Part shown: positions 6,063 to 6,853 of the stretch, one piece after another
How positions within the stretch are numbered: position 1 is the first letter of the stretch
Layout of the letters: each line of letters begins with the position of its first letter
Source of the DNA: Dictyoglomota bacterium
GTDB taxonomy: Bacteria > Dictyoglomota > Dictyoglomia > Dictyoglomales > Dictyoglomaceae
Assembly: GCA_029776735.1 (NCBI GenBank)
Contig: JAKOUL010000012.1
Span: 1-6,853 of the forward strand
Direction of reading: 5' to 3'
Length of the DNA stretch: 6,853 nucleotides
The notes under the pieces: generated by a model
Database searches by the model: none
Told to the model about the DNA's origin: nothing
Seen by the model: the letters and a program-made list of their open reading frames with translations, nothing else
Translations under genes and position numbers: made by a program

Positions 6063-6853
6063 ATGAAAGAGAACTATCCTGTATTAGAGATTAATCTTTC
6101 TGCTATCCATCATAATGCAAAGATTATTGTAGAAAAGGGGAAGGAAAATGGAATATTTATAGATGGTGTCACCAAAGTCTCCCTTGGGGATCCTAATATT
6201 GGAAAGACACTTATTGAAGCTGGAGTTAGAGGTATCTCTGATTCCAGGGTTGAGAGTATAGAAAGAATGAAAAGAGAAAATCTAAACACTGAATTTACTC
6301 TTATAAGGCTTCCTTCTCTATCTCAGATAGCAGAGACTGTAAAATATGCTGATATTAGTTTAAATTCAGAGCTTAAAACTATAGAAGAGCTAAATAATAC
6401 TATCCAAAAAGAGAAGAAAAGACATAAAATCATCATAATGGTAGAGATGGGAGATTTAAGAGAAGGTATATGGGATAAATCTGAACTTAGGAATGTAATA
6501 TCTACAGTATTAAAGATGAAAAACATTGAACTAGTAGGTATAGGTACAAATTTCACATGTTTTGGTGGAGTAATTCCCACCCAAGAAACATATATGGAAT
6601 TTTCAGATCTCGTAGAAGCTTTAGAAAAAGAATTCTCCATAAATTTCCAGCTCATCTCTGCAGGAAATTCCAGTAGTATTCCACTACTTTTTGATAGAAA
6701 GATACCAAAAAAGATAAATCATCTTAGAATAGGTGAGGGAATCATGCTTGGAAAGGATACAGCCTTCAGAAATCCTATACCTGGGGCAAGATTAGATACT
6801 TTTAAACTCATAGGGGAAATTGTTGAAAGAAAAGAAAAGCCTTCTTTACCTTG
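6063..6853 (+). CDS. orr: Ornithine/alanine racemase-family PLP enzyme (C-terminus outside window)
   Basis: Reading from ATG 6063 the frame is open to the window end, giving 263 complete residues of a family usually about 350 long. This is the PLP-dependent alanine-racemase-type barrel of the ornithine racemase (Orr) group. Visible features are LEINLSAIHHNAKI (8-21); the PLP lysine in GVTKVSLGDP (K38); ADISLNSELKTI (96-107); the strong family block VEMGDLREGIW (127-137); GIGTNFTCFGG (159-169); SAGNSSSIPLL (199-209), which contacts the cofactor phosphate; and HLRIGEGIMLG (220-230). The predicted reaction is interconversion of L- and D-ornithine, the entry step to oxidative ornithine fermentation or D-amino-acid supply. 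Substrate specificity is inferred from family resemblance; alanine or another amino acid is possible. It is cotranscribed with the EamA transporter (3-base gap). The catalytic Tyr region of the C-terminal domain is not in view. Confidence 0.85.
   Translation, partial: MKENYPVLEINLSAIHHNAKIIVEKGKENGIFIDGVTKVSLGDPNIGKTLIEAGVRGISDSRVESIERMKRENLNTEFTLIRLPSLSQIAETVKYADISLNSELKTIEELNNTIQKEKKRHKIIIMVEMGDLREGIWDKSELRNVISTVLKMKNIELVGIGTNFTCFGGVIPTQETYMEFSDLVEALEKEFSINFQLISAGNSSSIPLLFDRKIPKKINHLRIGEGIMLGKDTAFRNPIPGARLDTFKLIGEIVERKEKPSLP

Noticed and set aside
6323..6655. Minus-strand open frame of 110 residues.
   Set aside because: Antisense to the well-supported racemase gene, with no ribosome binding site or recognisable motif.

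Overview
The window is AT-rich, densely packed bacterial DNA. Overlapping stop/start codons (TAATG, ATGA), one TTG start and Lys/Glu/Ile-rich proteins suggest a small-genome, possibly thermophilic bacterium. A Dictyoglomus-like or deep-branching Firmicutes-like lineage is my guess from overall style only; no marker gene is present. I found no tRNA, rRNA, CRISPR array or insertion sequence, and no gene-free stretch over 300 bases.

Positions 5165 down to 1 (minus strand) form one five-gene operon of the MoxR-ATPase/DUF58 type. In transcription order it holds a signal-peptide, two-helix surface protein (5165-3651), a six-helix ABC-2-like permease (3654-2908), a membrane protein with a long Ser/Glu/Gln-rich tail (2908-1660), a MoxR AAA+ ATPase (1645-668), and a DUF58 protein with a vWA metal site (668 to beyond base 1). 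Adjacent genes overlap or sit 14 bases apart, so translational coupling is likely. In related systems MoxR is thought to remodel or load metal onto vWA-domain partners. The membrane components here probably form the envelope assembly served by that pair.

Positions 5205-6853 (plus strand) hold a second, divergent unit: an EamA-type ten-helix transporter and, 3 bases after it, an ornithine/alanine racemase-family PLP enzyme that runs off the window. The pair suggests metabolism and transport of an amino acid, possibly ornithine.

The main discovery is in the apparent 114-base gap 2794-2907. It is open in the frame of the downstream gene and encodes a missing transmembrane helix. It joins an ATG that overlaps the permease stop (TAATG) only if one T is skipped in a run of seven T. 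The skip site reads TTT TGA G, which resembles the +1 slippage site of prfB. It is therefore a sequencing error, a disabling indel, or genuine frameshifting or transcriptional slippage. A second point is the 39-base divergent promoter region, whose -10 boxes lie so close to both ATGs that leaderless transcripts are likely.
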